From the NCBI RefSeq assembly GCF_036370855.1, contig NC_088098.1, positions 206,691,336 to 206,755,335 of the forward strand: a stretch of DNA of 64,000 nucleotides, written 5' to 3'. The notes beneath the pieces were generated by a model. That model saw only the letters and a list, made by a program, of their open reading frames with translations, searched no databases and was not told the origin of the DNA. Origin of the DNA: Dromaius novaehollandiae (taxonomy: Eukaryota; Chordata; Aves; Casuariiformes; Dromaiidae). How positions within the stretch are numbered: position 1 is the first letter of the stretch; every line of letters begins with the position of its first letter. The translations under genes and the position numbers were made by a program. This document shows, one piece after another, positions 12,777-36,000 of the stretch.

Positions 12777-12947
12777 GAGGCGGTGATTGGCTGCCGCGGG
12801 AGCCCGAGCCCCGGGTGGAGGGAAGGGCGGGGGTGCAGGGTGACGCCGATGCCGACACCGACACAAGGGGGACGCGGCTCCGCGGCGCGGGCTCTGCGCG
12901 GGGCCTAGGGCGGCGCGGGCGCGGCGCGGCGGCGGGCGCGCTCCTGA

Positions 12948-23476
<10,529 letters not shown>

Positions 23477-24192
23477 GGAACTGGTTATTCCTGGGGTTTA
23501 CTACTCAATGTAAATTTGAGTAATTCTGTGAAGCCCTTAAAATCCTGTGTAGTGGAAAAAATATTTTTGCACACCAGATTAGTTGGCATGTTTCCTACAC
23601 ATTTTTATAATTAATATGCAGCTTTTTTTAGTTACTGTTCAGATAAAATACTTCAACTGGCTTGAAGAATGTTTTTATTTTTTTGATATTGGAAACTTTT
23701 TGCCAGCAATAGTATTAAAGAATTGCATAGAGAACATAGCAGTGCTCTCTCTAAAGGACAAAATGCAATAACAAACTAGGTGTATGTTCTATAAAGCAGC
23801 AACTGAGTCTTTTAAACTATGCTAATGTCAGCCAAAAGTTTGTGAATCTGCAATGACATTGAATACTGGTTTCTGGCAACTGTTCTTTTACTTTGTATCA
23901 GAATATAAATTTAGGATGGAAATCATGGTGCTCTCAAGTGAAACTAAAAAGGCGTGTATGTATTTGTAAATACAATTGTAATGGTTATATTCTTAGTTAT
24001 AACAAGTAACTAGTGTTTTACATTCTTGTGATAGGGATTTACTGAAAGATTATCTATTGTACAGTAACAGAGGCAGTGTGTTTTTTGTAAGATTTACTGT
24101 AGATTTTTCTTGCAAGTGCCTTTCTCCAACTCTTTATTTATAGGAATGTTGGTATTTTGTACATAAGGTTTTTATGTTTTAAAATCATGTTT

Positions 24193-24198
24193 AATAAA
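24193..24198 (+). terminator. Proximal polyadenylation signal AATAAA (FAM76B)
   Basis: Canonical hexamer 717 nt after the stop codon; a TG-rich stretch follows at 24219-24224. It sits just before a candidate splice acceptor at 24227-24228, so use of this site would remove the candidate alternative exon. Confidence 0.5.
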
Positions 24199-24228
24199 TG
24201 TTTTATGTAAATATAAATGTGTGTACAG

Positions 24229-24303
24229 AGGAATCGGAAACAAAGATCAAAGAGGCTAGTGCAGTGCTTGAAGCAGCATTAAGAGCTAGCTAATTGATGG
24301 ACA
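24229..24303 (+). CDS. FAM76B: Candidate alternative C-terminal exon of FAM76B
   Basis: The block is preceded by GTGTACAG and followed by GTGAGT, so it looks like an internal exon of 75 nt. If joined to an alternative donor after 23432 in exon 10 (AAAGG then GTAAAA), the frame continues as K-E, then ESETKIKEASAVLEAALRAS, then TAA at 24291-24293. This gives a 351-residue isoform with a longer helix in place of the usual end. The stop is only 10 nt before the putative donor, so nonsense-mediated decay would not be expected. The polypyrimidine tract is weak. A downstream partner exon was not found. Confidence 0.35.
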
Positions 24304-25935
24304 GTGAGTATTGGCTTTAGGTAACCTTTGTAGATTGTGTCTGTGAGATGTAGAATTTTGTTAGTGCTGCTCATGCCAAACACTTCCTGAACAAAAGAAG
24401 AAATGTTTTTTGCCACACTAGAGTTTAGGAGTTTGTTTTTATATTTTTCCCTTTGTCACAGTGCTAACTTTAATTCCATAGCAGACATTGTACTCCCAAT
24501 GTTATATCATTAATTAGCGATATACACTCAATATTTTTCTATTTTATTCCAATTGTCCAATTTAATGTACTTAGTTGTAACTTATGGTGACTCTTAATGA
24601 ACTGCAAGGTTCTCATTCCCTAGTAAAGATACACAATGAGAAAACAGTAGCCAAAACTAATGGTCTTGAAATTAGTTAAGGGAGTGGACATGATGTCAAA
24701 TTAAAGGGTTTTAAAAATCTTTGGATTGGATTTTGATTCTAAATTGCATCAGTTTAGGTTTAGCTCTGCTCCTAAAGGACATTAGTCATATTCAGAAATT
24801 TCTGTTAAATGTACCTTAATATATCCCAAGGTTTCTGTTCAGGAAAGTGAGTTACATATCAGTATAAACTGGAACAGACTTATGTGAGTAAAATTTTAGT
24901 TCAGGTCTGGGTATTGATTGGTAACAGGGTAACTGCTTATATTTCAGTAAGCTTAATTGTGTGGAATAAGCTACACATGTTTTAATTAAAGAACTAAAAT
25001 CTAAAATTACTTGGCTGTCCACCCATGTTCTGAACTGTGAACACCTTTTCAGTAGTTCAAGTAAGTTCCAGCAGTGACAGACTACTGAATAATTTGAAAA
25101 ATCAAGCTAGTTTGTTTCCTATTGTTTATGTGTATTTTTTTATACACTAAAATCAAATTTATACATTTGTAAATGCTCTTCTTTAAACTTGATAAACTAG
25201 GGTAGAGAATGCTGCTATCCTTTGGGGATGTTAGTTTGTTTTTGTTTTTTTAATATACAAGTTGGACTTCCATTAATTCAGACTAATATTTTGATACCAG
25301 TTTTTTCCAGTTGAATGGCCACCCATGTTTGGTGAATTTGGTTTTAAAACACAGAACTGCATAACAAATTTAAATATTTGAATATAGAATAATTTCATGA
25401 TATTTATTCAAGCTGCAGTAAGAATATTTTAAAGTAACAAGCTGAAGTTCCATATTAGAAAAATTGATTTTATAAATCCCAATGTGAAAAACTTTTAGGG
25501 GCTTCACAGTATTTAGTTTTAAGTAAATATCTGCTCTTTTTGTTCTATAATCTCATTTTTAACTTGAATTTTTTAAAGTTGTAAACTAGCCAACTGAATC
25601 CCAGTCCTGAAAATGGTGTCCTGGAGCTGTAGACTATTGACATAATAAACTGATGTTCTTTAAACATGGATCTACAAGGAGATTGTTGTAATGTATTGTG
25701 CTTTTTAGCCTGTTTCCAGATGTTGGTTAGCATTGACCAGTAATGGCCATTTTGGCTCAAGTTATTTATGTATTTTAAGCCTGTGAATATTGCAGTCCCC
25801 TTTTAGATAGTATGTCTAATTATGCATTTTGCAGTGAAGCTATTCAGCTGTCCACATGTATAGACTATTGAAATACTGTACTGGCACACATCTGACCGTT
25901 GACATTTTGTACCTTTTCTAAATCCAATGTTTCAC

Positions 25936-25941
25936 AATAAA
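25936..25941 (+). terminator. Distal polyadenylation signal AATAAA (FAM76B)
   Basis: Canonical hexamer followed by a T/GT-rich element (GTGTCCTTTT, about 25961-25970), the expected downstream element spacing. Confidence 0.65.
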
Positions 25942-28900
25942 AACTTGTTAAAACATTAATGTGTCCTTTTAAAATTATTCATAAATTCGTATTTCATGTT
26001 AATCCTTTTAGTACAGTACTAACTGGCAAGAAAGAGCAGGGTTTGATATTTGCATTTAGTATTTAGATTTCTGTGATGATTAGACACCTGAGGCAGTCTT
26101 CAAATTGTAACAAATTAGAACCTCAGATTAATTAACTTCTATCAAGAGAAGATTTTTTTTTCCTACATTAGGATTATAATATGTGGAAATCTTTTATTGT
26201 AGAGAAGAAGGAAAAAACTAAAGGCTTAACTGAAATCTAGTGAAATTTAATAAGGTCTTCAACAGGCTTACATTCTTAAAATGAGGAAGGAAGATTAACA
26301 TCAACCCTCTTATTTAAAAATACCTGAGTTTCTGTGATAGTGTAATAATCTTAAGGTTTTTCCTCCCTAAAATGTATTTGTGTACAAGTTAGGTGATTCT
26401 GAGATCGAAAGTGCCATTTTTAATTTTCTGTGTCCGCTTTCTCTGTTGCGTGAGAAGTTAAGCACCAATATTGACATGTCGCCAGCTGTGAGCCACAATG
26501 GTTCCTAGTGTTTAGAGCATTTGCGTTATAACTGATAGCTCTAGTTCTTTATTTTTCTCAGATATCAGTCTTCATCCTTCTACAGTCTGGAAGAATTCTT
26601 TTCATTTAAGAATGAAGATTCAGAATGAAAAACTTGAGTCAAAATAACAAATAAGATTCTGTAGCCTTCTGGTCAAGGCAGTTATCGGGTAGGGGGGAAC
26701 CTTTGGGTTTCAGACCCCCACTCTTAAGACAGCATGTGTATTGTATTAGATACTGAATAATGTGCTAATATAATACTGAATTGTTCTTAGCTTCATTTAA
26801 ATGCAAATTTGCTATGGCTTTAGTGAAGCCATTTATTTCCAAAGCTGAGAGCAAGGCAAAATAATGTATGGTACCCAACTTAGACATGGCTTGCATTTAA
26901 CGCAAGCTAGATTGGCTCCCTAGAAGAGATTTGCATCATTTGAAATGTATTTTCTTAAAGAGGTTTTAAATTGGTATAACCTTTGGGTAGGCAGTTGTGC
27001 AGTTCTCAGTGGTCTTCAGTAGCTTCATAAGTATTGAACCCACACCATTTTTTTTGAAAACGCTGAAGTTTTATGATTATAAACCATACTTTCTTACCTT
27101 TTTAAAATGGGGTAAAAGCTGTCCACATTATCATTCTTGTTTGTTCATTCAAATAATTTACTAAAACACCAGTTCAGTTGAAGATAGTGCTGTATAAAAT
27201 ATATTTTCTCATATATTATGTGCAGTTCTTATAGCTCTCATCTTGCAAAAAGTATTGTTATATAAAAGGACTTCTGAAGAACTGCAGAGAAATAGAGGGA
27301 ATTGGGCAAGGGGATTATTGGTGTAGAATAAGGTTTTCGGGGTGCTCCTGGAGGAAGGAAAAAGTGATGGAGGCATGAGGGCTAATGGGGAAGAGAAGGC
27401 TCTGCGACACTCCTTTAATCATTTATGTGATGTACTGAATCACAGGGTTGGTTTTTTTCAAGCCACAGATTATCTGTAAATGTGCAAAAAAATTGAAACT
27501 CTTTGAGGTAAAATGCAGTGTTGTGTAACTGTTTTTTTTTGTTTTTCATCAAATGATTCTATAATCCAAGTTTCAGAAGTCAATAGAATAAACAGCTTGT
27601 TTAAATTGAAATATGGAGATGCACAACATAAAATTCATCTTACAAAAATGTTAGTCATACCTTGTAGGCCTAGGAAGAAATAGGTAAAACTATAATAGAG
27701 TATTATATACTGCTGTCCCATCTGGGTAGTGGTGGAAGTTTCATCATGAACTCATTTTGTCTGTGTGTTTTCGTGTGCATTAGATAGAAATCATCCTTGA
27801 AGATATGTCCCACTAGCACATTAATCCGTGACCTTTTTTCTTGTTTTAACACAAACAGAAAGCAGGTCTAGATTTGCAGGTTTTGCTTTTTAAAAAATTA
27901 TAATATCCTGGCACTGTTCCTTCTAATTGACATGTTCATGAAAACTTCACTTTTGCATCTCATTGTGCTGTGCTCCCTACACCTGGTTGGTAAAGGCAAT
28001 TTTGCATTTTGACTGAATAGGGTTTAAGTACCATGGACACTGCAATGCAAGACATGCTAATCAAGCCAGGTGAAAGTAGGGACTTGTTTTACAGTATAGA
28101 TTTTTCTTTCTGGTAAGGCTTTCTGACTTCCGGAGTACTTAGATGAGTTCCTTTAATTTTCAATTGGAAAAGAGGCCTTTCCACTTCTGAAGACTACTAA
28201 AGGGTGAAGATAAACCTTCATCTTCTTTGTGTATGAAAGGTCAGTCTTAGAGGAAAAAGCATAAGTCTGATTTTTTGATGTGTTTTGATTGCAGAAGACT
28301 TGTGGACAAACAAATAGGTCAGAATTACTTTGGGACATGATCTTATTATAGGTTGGGTCGCAGGAATTTGATGCATCCCCACTGTGGCATTTACAGGTAC
28401 TAGAATTTGCAGCATAGGCTGATATTTTTTTTTAAAGTTCCAGTTACACATTCCCCTTTTTAAGTAGCTCATAGCAATTCATTTTGAAATGAATGCCAAA
28501 AGCCTTAAGATGTTTTCCTTTATTTGAATCAATAGATAAGTATATTTTCATTGCTTCATTTCAGTGAAGAAATTAATGCAGTCACAGTTTGTGCCCTTAA
28601 TAGGGCACATCAGTACATGTCTTTTTCCTTCATTTTATGGAAATCTTGAGGGTGGGTTGTATTTATAGATGTTGCCTGAGAAACTTTAAGTTTGTTTTGG
28701 CAACTCTTTACATGCTGCTTTACATTTTGTGGAATCACATGGGTCCTCTCTTACATTTATATGTTCAAAATTCTCTGCAACATAAATGATAGAATTTTTT
28801 CCTAGAGTTTTTTGTTTAGCCATGGTCTGCTCTCAAATATTTTTATATGCCTATGTTGATTAGACTTCAACTTCTAAATAATCATCAAAACTTTATTATT

Positions 28901-29740
28901 GAACCGAACTTACTATCAGAGAAGTGCCTTTTGCTGATAGTTTATTCATTTTGTTGGATCTGAATATCCAAGTGGAGTGTTTTTCTTCATATAAGGAGGA
29001 GAATTGTACCACTTCAGCTAGTATGTTTGGAGTTACCATATACTGGGACATAGAAACACAGCTTGTTATCAAATGCAGCTGTGAACAGTAATTTAAATCA
29101 TTCCATCAAGATCTGAAAGCACTTGCTTGGTAGTGATTTATCTGAATCAGGGTGCAGCATTCACTAACATAATCTTGATGCAAGATATCTTTGTATTTTA
29201 TATAACAATAACATCCACAAAAGCTTGTGAGAGAGTACTCACTTACCACACTTCCTGAGAAGACATGATGTTGTCTTGGATAAAAAATTGCCTTTAAAGA
29301 TCCAATTGAAATTTGATTCCTGTGTTCCCTTGCTTAAAGATATTTTAATCTTTTTCTGTAATAAATCCCTGGGGTTTTTTTAGGGTGTGGTTAGTACAAT
29401 CCATTGTACTTTTTCCACTTGCTTTCCAGTAAAGATAATGGTATGTAGAGATTCTTTTAAAGCAGGTTTACCCTTGGATCTTATTTATCAAAAGAATCTG
29501 GTGGTGTCAGCCTCTGTCCTTATTGCCTAAATGCTAAATTTGGTAAGCGAAAGTAGAGCTAAATAGGAATGGCTGCTTATATAAACTTAACCACTAGATG
29601 CTGCTTAAACCACATGGTTCCTCAAAGTATATGGCTGTAAGTGCTTTCTGCACACAGTCTGGCTCTCACAATAGATAGCTATTTCTGTTCAACTAGAACA
29701 CTGATGCTAGAATGAAAATATTTGAAATAGTTACATTTTA

Positions 29741-29780
29741 GAATATATTTTGGAAAATTTGGAATATATTTTGGAAAATT
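29741..29780. repeat. Two-copy 21 bp tandem repeat
   Basis: GAATATATTTTGGAAAATT occurs twice, 21 bp apart. Confidence 0.9.
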
Positions 29781-29904
29781 AAACATAGTGATTTCAAGCA
29801 TATTTAATATAGAAAACCAAATAAAAAACAAAACTTTGTTTGGAACTACATAGTGATTTCTTTCATCCATAAATCTCAGATTACTTTTCCTGAAGAAAGA
29901 TACA

Positions 29905-30010
29905 TTCCCATTTTATGGTTCAGAAAGCTGAGCCAGGGAATAATGTAATTTGACTACTGTCAGACAAAAGGTATTGTCAGAATTGGAAACAGACTCCGGG
30001 ACTCTCCAAG
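29905..30010 (-). mobile_element. MIR-like SINE fragment
   Basis: Reads as the reverse complement of the MIR 3' half: CCCATTTTA, AGAAAGCTGAG and AGGGAATAATGTAATTTG correspond to the MIR segments for TAAAATGGG, CTCAGTTTCCT and CAAGTTACTTAACC. The match continues to the CAGACTCCGGGACTC block. Diverged, hence old. Identified by eye. Confidence 0.6.
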
Positions 30011-32824
30011 CAATATAGGGATTTGTGTATCTTTTCCCTTTGAGAAAGGAATTGCTAAGGATAAGTTTTTAAAAAAATCTCTTTTTATTCATCATATATG
30101 TATAAAGAAGTCCCTGGCATTATTAAGGTGACTTAGCAGCTGGACTTTAGAAACCATTATTAAATGCAAATGATTTATTCATAGTACAGATAGCAATACA
30201 AAGCTGAGAAGAATCTACTTTTGATTTGGAAAAATAAGGTTTAAGGCTTACTGTTTTCCTTTTTCTTTGAGTCTGATGCACTGCTAATCTGATTCTGCAA
30301 GTAGAAGATTTGGAATCTTGTGGCTCTCCAGTGAAGGAGATCTGCTCATCATTTAAAAATTTGAGCTATTTTTAACAAGTCCTGGATCCATAAATACCTA
30401 ACTTTATTAGAGGGGAAAAAAGTGTTTTCATTCACACACACACTATAGACATGCTATGTGTTGTATTTGTATATTCTATGAGCAGTAAGGCCAGATCTTG
30501 AAACTTAAACAAGGCAAGCATCTTTTCCTTCACCTGAACCATTAAAATACACAATTTTATTGTGGAAAAATATCTAAATAAGTGATGTTTTGATGTTTGA
30601 TGTTAAGTGATATAATAAAGTAATTTCACACTTTCACAATTTTTTTCTCTTACTGTGTTTGGTTCAGTTGAATAGAATTAAAAAACAATTTTTGTGTTAA
30701 CAATTTAACTTAGAAGCAGACTTGCATAGTGAAACATTTTAAAGTAAAGGATTGTTACATAATCAAAATACTTTGCTGAGCTTATAAAATAAATCGAAGA
30801 AGCATTTTTAGAAGCTATTTTTAGAAGAAAATTTCAAACAAACAGAACAGGCAGCAGTAAGCAGTAACTTACCATTTATTTCTTTCCTGTTCATATGTTG
30901 ACAATATGATATAATTCTTATGCTATATACAATCAGAAGGAAAGTCTATTTAAAAATAAGTTCCCCAAAATACTAATCCTACTGTCCAAATATTTAATGC
31001 TATTTTTCATTAATTTTATATGTTTAGTAACAGCATTGTAGATAAGTTTGATATGAATTGTATTACATCAAGAATACATAAAGTTATATGGTGTTTTCCC
31101 ATTATCCCTAATCATATGTCTTATATTTGAATTTTATTAAATGTGTATGTGTTGGAGCGGAGTTGTATATGAAATGTTTGCATGTCACATCCCTTTGTCC
31201 ATTTTTTGGACAACTTGATTTTGAGAAAAGAATATTTGAAATGTAGTCCTCCATTTTCTGTAAAGCCCTAAGTGCTATGCTTTTAAATCAAAGAAATCAT
31301 TTCCATTTTCTCAAAGAGGTTTTGGATCAGGCCTTGTTTATTGTTTTAAACTTATATTGCCTGTGCATCAAAACCATAGGTCATTCAAGTCAGAAAAGCA
31401 GTATTTTGGAAGTGATGGATTTTTTATATATATTTTTAGTTTATACATTCAGTAAAAAAGCAAACTCCAAGTACAGAGTAATGCTTCACTTCTTTTCTTG
31501 TTTTGGAAAAGTAGAGTCCTGCATTTGAATGATTAATATCGTTTTCCCTCTGTTGCTGTGACATAAACAGATGCACTTCTTTTCCTGAAAAGTATCTTTG
31601 CAAAAACCTACGGGACATTATTCCTGAGTGCAAATACAGGCAAATAGAAATTACAGCAAAAATCAGATAACATTTTAATCCATTTATAATGCTGTCATAC
31701 TTTCCATTTTAAATTCAGTAAACTAGATGACACTGAAGACAGAGAATTAATCCAGATCACTTTGAAAAGCAGTTAATAGAAATTTTTATGCTGATTCAAA
31801 GTGCATACATACACTTGATTCTATTGCCAAGATTGCTATCAGGCTGATAAACATACATCTCATAAAAACAAAAGTATGTTTTACAAAACATAAAAAGACA
31901 TCTTTTTCCAACTTGGACTACAGTTAGGAATACAGATACTGATATATTATTTACCAGAATAGATATCAGAATTTATAAAAACAGTAATTTATCTAGTCTA
32001 AAAATGTTTCTGCTACTTCAATGGAAAATCAAAGAAATCGTTCAGTAGACAGTTACAAAATAATCTTTTAACCCTTATTAGAAGTTTCCATGTACCCTAA
32101 TTTCTGTTTCTTAAATGTTACTGAAATTGTAATCTGTTTCATCATGTGGCAAAGAGCTCCACAAATTAATTGATGTGCTCACAGTTTCTGCTATAGTTCT
32201 TTCTTAGTTAGCACATTTGTTGGCTTAGAACTTAAAGGCTTTAACAGTGCCTTCCAGGCCCAGCATAATCACAGATCCCCCTGGCATTTCTGTGCAGTTC
32301 AACTGCTTTGCTTATTGCTACTTAGCACCATTGACTTTCTCTCTCTGCAGCAAGATTTGTTCTTCCAGAAGTAAATAGGTCAGTCACTGCGCATATGATA
32401 AAAAAGAACCATCAGCTCCTGAATGTAAAACACACTTCCATCTGCTTGACTGTAGTTCTGGTGCTGCTTTTACCAGCTAACCAGTTCTGAGACTTAGTAA
32501 AAATGCATGCTTTGGGTGTGAAGTGAGTGAAAGCACTTCTGGTCCTCTGGGGCGTGACTCTGCTCTCCAGTCGCCCGTCCCACCAGCTGGACTGACTGAG
32601 CTTCCAGCTTGTGTTCGCCCGCTGTAGTTCCAGTCTTGGCTTCTCTGAGAGGCCAGCAGAGGTTGTTGGTGTCAAGCCATCATATTTCGTGTGTTAAGAG
32701 AATGTGTGTTGTTGTACAAGGGAGCATGAGAGAGGGAGAGTGACTAGGGACCCTGCTGCACTGAAGGAGGGATGAACAGATTGTCGTCCCCACGCTTACT
32801 TGTTGGTGAGAAGATGCTGTAAAG

Positions 32825-33007
32825 CAGTGGTTCCCAAACTAAGGTCTAGAGCCTCTTTGTCATCTAGAAGTAGTTTGGAGCTAAACTATAAAGGTATATT
32901 GCCTTTGTAATGTTTTCAGATATGTATTTGAGACTGAGGGTACAGTGGACTGTACAAAGTCTTAAAGACTGACAGCAGTGCACAGTCCAGTGTGTTTGGA
33001 ACTACTG
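32825..33007. mobile_element. hAT-like MITE, about 183 bp
   Basis: Left end CAGTGGTTCCCAAACT and right end, on the opposite strand, CAGTAGTTCCAAACAC, form near-matching terminal inverted repeats of the Charlie/MER type. The 8-bp flanks CTGTAAAG and CTCCAGAA match at 4 of 8 positions, compatible with a decayed target duplication. No transposase coding is present. Confidence 0.55.
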
Positions 33008-36000
33008 CTCCAGAAGAGAGTTCTGCTTTCCTGAGCATGGAATAGTGAGTTAGAATTGCTAGCAATAATCCTGGTGTTGATTTTTCTCTCAGTCCATTCA
33101 TCCCTTGAAAGGGCGTTGAAAGGTACACTGTCAAGCTAGCAACAACCAGTTTGTGGGGTATAGTCAGAAGATGGAAGCTTTGGCAAAGCAAAGCGTGAGT
33201 CTAGCTGGAGAAGGAAGAGGCAACATACAGGTAGTAGAACTCTGTGGGAGACAGCAGAGTTTGTTCAAGTCATGTCTTTATTAGCAATCTTAAGATCGAG
33301 CTGAGATTTTCAATATTCCATTCCACCAAAATGGACTAAACATCTCTAGCACATTTTTAAGGGCATTCGCACTGCCCAAATTAGGAGAACAGTCTCTCTA
33401 GGCTTCCTAGAGAGTTCCCTAGTTATCAGGTTCTTCTTGTGAGCAATTTAGAATAAAAAACTGAGTGAATTCTCAAATTTGTTATCTGAAAAAGTCTATT
33501 TTGCATCATTGTATGTGGATCTTAATTTCCTAAGAGGAAGTATGAATATTCTTAGAGTGACTTTTCAAAAGAGGCCTCAGCTTGACTTATTTCTTAGAGC
33601 AGAGCTACACATGTAGATTCTGGCCAGAATATGCTAATGTATGTTACTTCCTGCATTCCTGCAGGAAAACCTTATTTCTTCCCATTTTTCTAGTCCTTGA
33701 AGATGTGATTGCAGTCATTGCTGTAGTTTCTAGGCTTAAAGGCAGAATTCTGGGCCTTGCTGACGCTGTGCTCAGGCAGTTGAGCAGATGTTAGCAAAAA
33801 AAAAAAAAACCAAAAAAAAAGTAATTAAATAGCTTGCTTACATACTTCAAAAATGTCTGGTTACCTGCCTTTTCTGTCATCTAGTAAGTCTGTCTGTCTC
33901 AGTAGTGTGTGTCCTAGTCATGTATTCTCTCCTTAGAGACTTGTTTTCTTTTAAAATCAAGGTGGCTCTTTCCACTCAGCTCACCTTCTGATCAGTCCAT
34001 AGATAACACCAGGATTGCATTTTGGTTTGAAACCCAAATAGGTGGAATAGGGAGTGGAGCATGGTTTAGTTTTGGCGTTGTTTTTCTTTTTTTTTAATAC
34101 CTGTTTTCCAAATACAAACTTCTCATCCAATGAAATGTCTCTATTCCTTACCATAGGTTACTGGGGCCTGCTTACTACTCTCTCATCTCCAACAAATTTC
34201 ACATTAATGACAGTTTCCACTCAATGCTTCCAAAGCAATCTCTTTTATAAGCCTGCTCCAGGACACCTCCCCAGTTAAGATGCAAATTGAGCAGTGCTGT
34301 GGGGCTGATCTCTCAATGCACAGGCAATTGCTTAGATAAAAGTTCAAAATACATATGAAGTATGTCTAAAAGACTTAGATACACCTCCAATTAATATTTT
34401 ACAATCAGCGGCAGTATTGATTAAGCCCAAACCAATCTCAGACCTGTAGTATGGCAAAAGAAAAAAAAAAAAAAAAAAAAAAAGGCAAGTCCAGTTAGCT
34501 CAAAGAATCGAGCAGAAAGGGCAGGTTAGCCACTCTGGTGAATGTAGTTAAGAAATTTCATTTCCTGTATGCCCCAAGCATGTTTTCTCATAGTTAACTC
34601 ATAGCTTTATTTTTTAGTAGAGCTTTTACTATATGTAATTTACTGAACTGTTTTCCATTTCCTTCATTCTTCTTATCTCTGCAAATTCTCCATGATCCAA
34701 TGTTTAACATTTTTTGAATTAAAAGAAGTGAGCAACCTTTTGCTGCTGATCTCCAGCTGCTGAATATGGCACTGTGGTCCTAAATAATACAAATTCAGCA
34801 TCGCAATATCAGCTAGTAGCTGAGCTTCTGTAGTTTAGACCAGTTCTGCTTTCTGCTCTGGGATACTAAACATCATATGTGTTTTGCAGTAGTAGCATAT
34901 TTCCAGCCATCTGTAATTGCCTCCTACATGCATATGCTTCATCACTGCATACAAACATACACCTTCTGCTGAACTTTAGAATTATGCTCCCCTCTAGTAA
35001 AGCTCATTATGTTTTTAGCTGTATGGTATTCTACAAAGCCTTTTTTGACAACGTTAGAGCCCAGAAATCCAGATTTACTGCCAAGGAGGCCAGAGGAGAT
35101 AATTTAACCAAACCATTATTGTAAGTATTTACTTTCTCATGTGAGACAATGACATTTTGATAGAAGTTTTCTTGTTATCTCATCAGTTTTGCCAGGTAAA
35201 TGTAAACATGTTAGTATGAAAAAAGTAATGATTTAACTAACAGTTGTGGAGCCAAAAGAGCATCACAGGAATAGTCTAAAAAAGTACAATTTAATAACTA
35301 TTTTACTTCCCCTATAATTTTAATATAGTTCTTATATGATCCCTAATGCTTTTGCTAGGTTCTTCTCAAAATTGTGGAGTAGCCAAGGATGTATTTCTCT
35401 CTCCTGTTCAATCTCCAGCTGGAACTCAGGTTAGGTTATCTTATCTGTTAGACTGTTTTTTCAAAAGTGGATTTTTGGGTGAAGGTTTTTGTCTTTCTGA
35501 AGGTATGAGACTAACCAGGTTAGTTCTGGTGGTGATTTCTAGAACTTATTGGTGAGGCTACTGTCCAAGGAAATCTGCCCCTTCCTACCCTGCCACTTCA
35601 TTGTTTAGCCAGAGCACAGCTGTCTTTGGCAGTCACTGTTAACTTAGGGAGTGGTTTTGGGGTCAGTGATTTGTAGGGCCTTGAAGCTGAGGAAACACAC
35701 ACTCCTTTTTCTCTTCCTCCTCTAAATATCAGTCTACAGGACTTTGTGGAATGGAGCTAAACGCCAGGTTGATGTACTTTGGGAAGCCTATGTCTCCTAA
35801 ACGGATGGTTTACTGGGAGCTGAACCAACATTTATAAGTGGGTAATTTCATCTTGAAATCTAACAATAATTAGTTGTATTTTGGGAGGCAGAACATGTCT
35901 TGGAAATTTGACTTGCTTCTAGCCAAGGCAGCATCCAGAAAAAGGGACCAAATACTGATAGCAAAGGACATTTTTCCAATGACCACAGCTATTTGGAAAT

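Larger units (their letters stand above)
12267..12790. promoter_or_regulatory. Cluster of ten CCAAT/ATTGG boxes (NF-Y type)
   Basis: CCAAT reads on the plus strand at 12267, 12302, 12393, 12423, 12612 and 12672, and as ATTGG at 12285, 12712, 12743 and 12786. Several carry the flanks NF-Y prefers, such as CCAATCAGC (12672) and GTGATTGGCTG around 12786. Both orientations occur, as expected for a promoter that fires both ways. Confidence 0.8.
23477..25960 (+). other. FAM76B: FAM76B 3' UTR with alternative poly(A) signals
   Basis: AT-rich sequence after the stop. AATAAA hexamers occur at 24193-24198, 25644-25649 and 25936-25941. The last is followed within about 25 bp by a GT/T-rich stretch and looks like the main distal signal. 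The 24193 signal would give a short UTR of about 0.7 kb. The end coordinate is an estimate. Confidence 0.65.
25961..32824. other. Intergenic region downstream of FAM76B
   Basis: AT-rich DNA with no recognisable gene. It contains one MIR-like remnant (29905-30010), a 21-bp duplication (29741-29780) and scattered short homopolymers. Open frames are under about 90 codons and unrelated to known families. Confidence 0.7.
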
